From the NCBI GenBank assembly GCA_051920445.1, contig JBPPLN010000001.1:248001-312000 (forward strand): a stretch of 64,000 bases of DNA. The letters run 5' to 3'. The position numbers and the translations under genes were made by a program. The stretch comes from CAG-177 sp003514385 (GTDB taxonomy: Bacteria > Bacillota > Clostridia > Oscillospirales > Acutalibacteraceae). The notes under the pieces are model-generated. The model was not told the origin of the DNA, made no database searches, and saw only the letters and a program-made list of their open reading frames with translations. Below, piece by piece: positions 60,913 through 64,000 of this stretch (within the stretch, counting starts at the first letter, position 1; every line of letters starts with the position of its first letter).

Positions 60913-62004
60913 TCAGTTCGTGAAGATAAGTACATGGTTGAGCGAGAATATAGACGACAACTCCTGATCATCGCCGAGGACTATGTTCTTGGCATCGTCG
61001 GCAGTGACAAGCGACGATATCATGCTCGGATCAGCTTTGACGCGCTCGATTATGGCGTCGTAATCCGACTGAGTGAACAGAGAGAACAGCGAGCGCTGAA
61101 GATCGAGCCGCACGCCGTCGTCGGCTATACCGTAAGTTACCGAGCGTCCGCCTTTGAAACTGCCGTCTTTTACTTCGGTGAGAGCTCTATAGACACTCGT
61201 TGAAACCGATTTTTCCGCGCTGGTCAGGACGGAATCGGAGACATATGATTTGTCCGTATCGGCGCCGATAACCCAGCTTCCGACATTGCGTTCCGCAACG
61301 CTCGCGACGGTTGCAAATGTCTTTGTCCCGCAGGCGAATATGACCTGCGTGCCTGTCGAGAACCACGACTTTGCGCGCGCTTCGACGTCGTCCTCATTCT
61401 CATCGGTCTTGAGGAAATTCACTTTTATCTCTACTGACATAACTTCGAGCATTAAATCTTCGGCGGCGCGTTCGGCGCCCTGAATGAAGCCGAAGCAGTA
61501 ATTGACATAATCATCTGACGGGCTGCTGCCCTGAAATCCGAGGTGCTGAAACCCGTTCGACACCGAGGCATAGCCGGCAAGATATCCTGCATCGAGAGTC
61601 GAATATCCGACGGCAAGCACATTTGAGGGCAGATTTTTCTCCTCGCAGTCAATAATAATAAACTTTACATCGTCCCAACGCTCAGCCGCCTTTATAACAG
61701 CATCGCAGAATTCGTCGCCGTGACAGACTATCGCCTTTGCGCCGTGGTTTATCGCTTTCTTAATCGCTTTAAAGAAATATTTTGTACCGCGCTGAGACGG
61801 TCTGTAATATTTGCAGTTGACGCCGTAATCGGCGGCGTAGCTCTTGACGCCGTCCCAAACGGCGGAATTATATGATCTGTCATAGATATCGCCGACATCG
61901 GTGATGAACACCGCGTCATACTTTTCGCGCTTTGAGCAGGCGCAGAGGCTCAAGAGCATCGCCGCCGCACAAATGACAGATATTATACGCCGAAAGTTTT
62001 TCAA
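60913..62004 (-). CDS. BMP-family nucleoside-binding lipoprotein
   Basis: A 363-residue substrate-binding lipoprotein of the basic membrane protein (PnrA/NupN-like) family that captures nucleosides for an ABC importer. The signal peptide ends in LLSLCACS (lipid Cys at about 23). The mature part starts AVFITDVGDIYDRSYNSAVWDG and has GYASVSNGFQHLGFQG. Its ATG overlaps the cdd stop (ATGA). No importer ATPase or permease gene is in the window, so those must be elsewhere. Confidence 0.9.
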   Translation of the reverse strand: MKNFRRIISVICAAAMLLSLCACSKREKYDAVFITDVGDIYDRSYNSAVWDGVKSYAADYGVNCKYYRPSQRGTKYFFKAIKKAINHGAKAIVCHGDEFCDAVIKAAERWDDVKFIIIDCEEKNLPSNVLAVGYSTLDAGYLAGYASVSNGFQHLGFQGSSPSDDYVNYCFGFIQGAERAAEDLMLEVMSVEIKVNFLKTDENEDDVEARAKSWFSTGTQVIFACGTKTFATVASVAERNVGSWVIGADTDKSYVSDSVLTSAEKSVSTSVYRALTEVKDGSFKGGRSVTYGIADDGVRLDLQRSLFSLFTQSDYDAIIERVKADPSMISSLVTADDAKNIVLGDDQELSSIFSLNHVLIFTN

Positions 62005-62426
62005 GGCTGTTTCTCCTGTTTCAGATTTGCCGGACCGAACGAGCCCGGCAGAAGCTCTTTGAGCCTGAACGAATGAAGTCCATGCTCGGTGTTACAGATT
62101 ATTTCAAAATTTTCACAGTCGCAGAACTCCGCCATTACCTGGCGGCAGACTCCGCAAGGCGTACACGCATTGACTCCGTCTTTTCCGCCCGCAACGGCTA
62201 TTGCGCGAAAATCGCGCCTGCCGTCCGACACGGCTTTGAAAAAGGCGGTGCGCTCGGCGCAGACGGTCGGAGTATATGCGGCGTTTTCGATGTTGCACCC
62301 GGTATATACCGATCCGTCGGAGCAGAGAAGCGCCGCGCCGACACTGTAGCCGGAATAAGGCGAATATGATTTGAGACGGGCTTCGGCGGCTTTTTTGAAG
62401 AGTTCACTGCGCTCGTTACCGGTCAT
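62001..62426 (-). CDS. cdd: Cytidine deaminase
   Basis: Deaminates cytidine and deoxycytidine to uridines, feeding Pdp. The 141-residue zinc enzyme shows YSPYSGYSVGAALL, the active site CNIENAAYTPTVCAERTAF (Cys, Glu) and TPCGVCRQVMAEF with the two further zinc Cys. The ATG at 62426 overlaps the deoB stop in ATGA and has GGGAGG 10 bases upstream. Confidence 0.96.
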   Translation of the reverse strand: MTGNERSELFKKAAEARLKSYSPYSGYSVGAALLCSDGSVYTGCNIENAAYTPTVCAERTAFFKAVSDGRRDFRAIAVAGGKDGVNACTPCGVCRQVMAEFCDCENFEIICNTEHGLHSFRLKELLPGSFGPANLKQEKQP

Positions 62427-63601
62427 ATATCCGACACCTCCCGCAGAAAGCTCTCGCCGCTTTGGAGCGCAGGCAAGCCGAAGCAATCGAGCACAGATGC
62501 CGAGATATCGGCAAAAGTCAGGCGCGTTCCGATATTCACCCCGGCTTTTATCTTGTCGCCGCAGACAATTATCGGGATATATTCGCGCGAGTGGTCGGTG
62601 CTCGGGGTTGACGGGTCGCAGCCGTGGTCTGCGGTTATTATGAGCACATCATCAATACGCATATTTTCGAGAAATCTGCCGAGATATCCGTCGAACTCGG
62701 TCAGGGCTTTTGCATAGCCGTCGACATCGTTCCTGTGTCCAAAGAGCATATCGAAATCGACGAGATTGACAAAGCAGAGACCGTTGAAATCCTCTTTTTG
62801 GAGTTCGAGCGTTTTTTCCATGCCGTCGGCGTTATTTTTGTTGATACCTCTGTGATCCGTAACGCCGCGGGAGGCGAAAATATCATTTATCTTGCCGACG
62901 GATATGACATCGAAGCCCGAAGCTTTCAGACGGTCGAGCATTGTCTCCCCGGTCGGTTCGAGAGAAAAATCATGCCTGCCGGAGGTTCTGTAAAAGTTCG
63001 GATATTCGCCTTTGAACGGACGGGCTATAACCCTGCCGACGGCAAGCTCGTCTTTGAGCATACCGCGAGCTGTGCGGCAGATACCATAGAGCTCTTCGAG
63101 AGGAACTATATCCTCGTGGGCGGCTATCTGAAAGACGCTGTCCGCAGAGGTATAGACTATGAGGTCGCCGGTCTCCATATGCTGTCTGCCGTAGTCAAGA
63201 ATAACCTGCGTGCCCGAATAGGGTTTGTTGCAGAGCACGCCGCGTCCGGTAAGGCGCGAAAACTCGTCGATAGCATACTGCGGGAAGCCGTCCGGGAAAG
63301 TCGGCATAGGCTTTTCGGACACAACTCCGGCTATCTCCCAATGACCTGTAGTTGTATCCTTTCCGGCAGAACGCTCGGCGGCTCTGCCGAATGCGCCGCG
63401 CGGCGACGCGACCGCACCCTTGGGCGATATCCCGTCGATATTGAAAAGTCCGAGGGAGCGCATATTCGGCACGTCGAAGCATTCCGAGCGGCTGACCGCG
63501 CCGAAAGTGTCGCTGCCGCAGTCGCCGTATTTCGCGGCATCGGGCAGTTCGCCGACGCCGAAAGAATCGAGAACTATAAGAAAAACTCGCTTTGTTTTCA
63601 A
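62423..63601 (-). CDS. deoB: Phosphopentomutase
   Basis: Interconverts (deoxy)ribose-1- and 5-phosphate, joining nucleoside phosphorolysis to the pentose pathway. The 392-residue alkaline-phosphatase-fold enzyme begins KTKRVFLIVLDSFGVGELPDAAKYGD and has KDTTTGHWEIAG (with the phosphorylated Thr), VDFDMLFGHRND and ITADHGCDPSTPSTDHSREYIP in part. The TTG at 63601 with GGAG at eight bases is preferred; a GTG nine bases earlier overlaps the site. Confidence 0.95.
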   Translation of the reverse strand: MKTKRVFLIVLDSFGVGELPDAAKYGDCGSDTFGAVSRSECFDVPNMRSLGLFNIDGISPKGAVASPRGAFGRAAERSAGKDTTTGHWEIAGVVSEKPMPTFPDGFPQYAIDEFSRLTGRGVLCNKPYSGTQVILDYGRQHMETGDLIVYTSADSVFQIAAHEDIVPLEELYGICRTARGMLKDELAVGRVIARPFKGEYPNFYRTSGRHDFSLEPTGETMLDRLKASGFDVISVGKINDIFASRGVTDHRGINKNNADGMEKTLELQKEDFNGLCFVNLVDFDMLFGHRNDVDGYAKALTEFDGYLGRFLENMRIDDVLIITADHGCDPSTPSTDHSREYIPIIVCGDKIKAGVNIGTRLTFADISASVLDCFGLPALQSGESFLREVSDI

Positions 63602-63615
63602 AAATATCACTCCGT

Positions 63616-64000
63616 TTAGAGAGTATTGAGGGCTATTTCTATCATTTCATCAAAGCTCTGCTCACGCTCTGCAGGCGAGCATTCGCCGCTCGTCGGATCC
63701 ATGGGCAGGTCGGATATAGTGCAGATGCACAGCGCGTTTTTGCCGGAGCGTGCGGCGTTCATATAGAGCGCGGCAGCCTCCATTTCAACTGCCAGAACAC
63801 CCATTTTGCGCCACAGTTCAAAGCTCGGGATATCCTCATAAAAAGTATCGGAGGAAACAATATTGCCCACCACAGGCTCTTTGCCCATCTTTCTCGCGGC
63901 GGACACCGCCTTTTCGAGCAGAGAGAACGACGCTATCGGCGCAAACGCACCTGGCAGACCGAATTGGTGGGCAAAATTCGAATTGGTACACGCGCCCGCT
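63616..64000 (-). CDS. deoD: Purine nucleoside phosphorylase DeoD (partial, start outside window)
   Basis: The C-terminal 127 residues of a hexameric DeoD-type purine nucleoside phosphorylase, cut by the window end. Visible are ACTNSNFAHQF, VVGNIVSSDTFYED, GVLAVEMEAAALY (the substrate-binding Glu) and CTISDLPMD with the catalytic Asp. It releases purine base and (deoxy)ribose-1-phosphate for DeoB, 14 bases downstream. It probably heads or lies early in the operon. Confidence 0.93.
   Translation of the reverse strand, partial: AGACTNSNFAHQFGLPGAFAPIASFSLLEKAVSAARKMGKEPVVGNIVSSDTFYEDIPSFELWRKMGVLAVEMEAAALYMNAARSGKNALCICTISDLPMDPTSGECSPAEREQSFDEMIEIALNTL

Noticed and set aside
1..64000. Mobile elements, prophage genes, CRISPR arrays or long direct repeats
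   Set aside because: None seen: no transposase, integrase, phage or Cas protein among the translated frames and no regularly spaced repeats.

Overview
The window is one stretch of a bacterial chromosome from an endospore-forming member of the Clostridia (Firmicutes). The evidence is a T-box riboswitch ahead of proS, a PolC-type replicase, the sporulation regulator spoIIID, both dipicolinate synthase genes (dpaA, dpaB), AGGAGG-type ribosome binding sites and consensus sigma-A promoters. GC content is moderate (near 50% by eye). Mixed housekeeping content and many Gly/Ala-rich proteins fit a gut Oscillospiraceae-like lineage, but that placement is inference. I see no prophage, insertion sequence, CRISPR array, rRNA or origin. 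The last gene (purine nucleoside phosphorylase) is cut by the window end.

Layout. 1-8.2 kb: pyk, asnS, a GPH sugar symporter, proS under T-box control and a PHP-domain hydrolase. 8.3-12.2 kb: an MBL-fold hydrolase, a Gfo/Idh/MocA oxidoreductase and a MATE exporter. 12.3-12.7 kb: two tRNA-Leu genes behind a perfect consensus promoter. 12.7-20.1 kb: a penicillin-binding transpeptidase, then a leftward run DUF2156 - GNAT - DJ-1 - 5-formyl-THF cyclo-ligase - MltG - U32 peptidase. 20.3-21.8 kb: dpaA-dpaB. 22-24.9 kb: murC, an HD hydrolase and a CmpB-type membrane protein. 25-31.7 kb: envelope genes (membrane protein, DUF4474 secreted protein, MacA/FtsX-like pair without an ATPase, lipoprotein, GDPD). 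31.7-34.8 kb: spoIIID, a half-size EamA transporter, and tgt-queA for queuosine. 35-38.3 kb: asd, dapA, dapB and a stand-alone aspartokinase-type ACT protein. 38.3-43.9 kb: an SDR/AhpD-like pair, an O-antigen-ligase-like protein, glycerate kinase and an M20 peptidase. 44-54.2 kb: the conserved pyrH-frr-uppS-cdsA-dxr-rseP-ispG-polC operon. 54.3-59.6 kb: two large ABC exporters flanking a DUF1854 gene. 59.6-64 kb: nucleoside salvage (deoD-deoB-cdd-bmp-pdp).

Several blocks connect. asd/dapA/dapB supply diaminopimelate for murein (murC, mltG, the PBP, uppS) and, through the DapA product, dipicolinate for spores (dpaAB). dxr/ispG feed uppS with isoprenoid precursors. The pyrimidine and purine nucleoside genes form a complete phosphorolysis route with pentose recycling by DeoB.

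Most worth a second look: (1) the ABC exporter - DUF1854 - ABC exporter module, preceded by a strong promoter, an 18-codon Cys-rich leader ORF and a 10-bp intrinsic terminator just before the first exporter, which is the layout of an attenuator; (2) a PolC replicase from which the proofreading exonuclease module is cleanly missing while all nine PHP metal ligands are kept; (3) a free-standing aspartokinase regulatory domain in the dap operon; (4) a hairpin that contains the spoIIID ribosome binding site, with a possible promoter in its loop.
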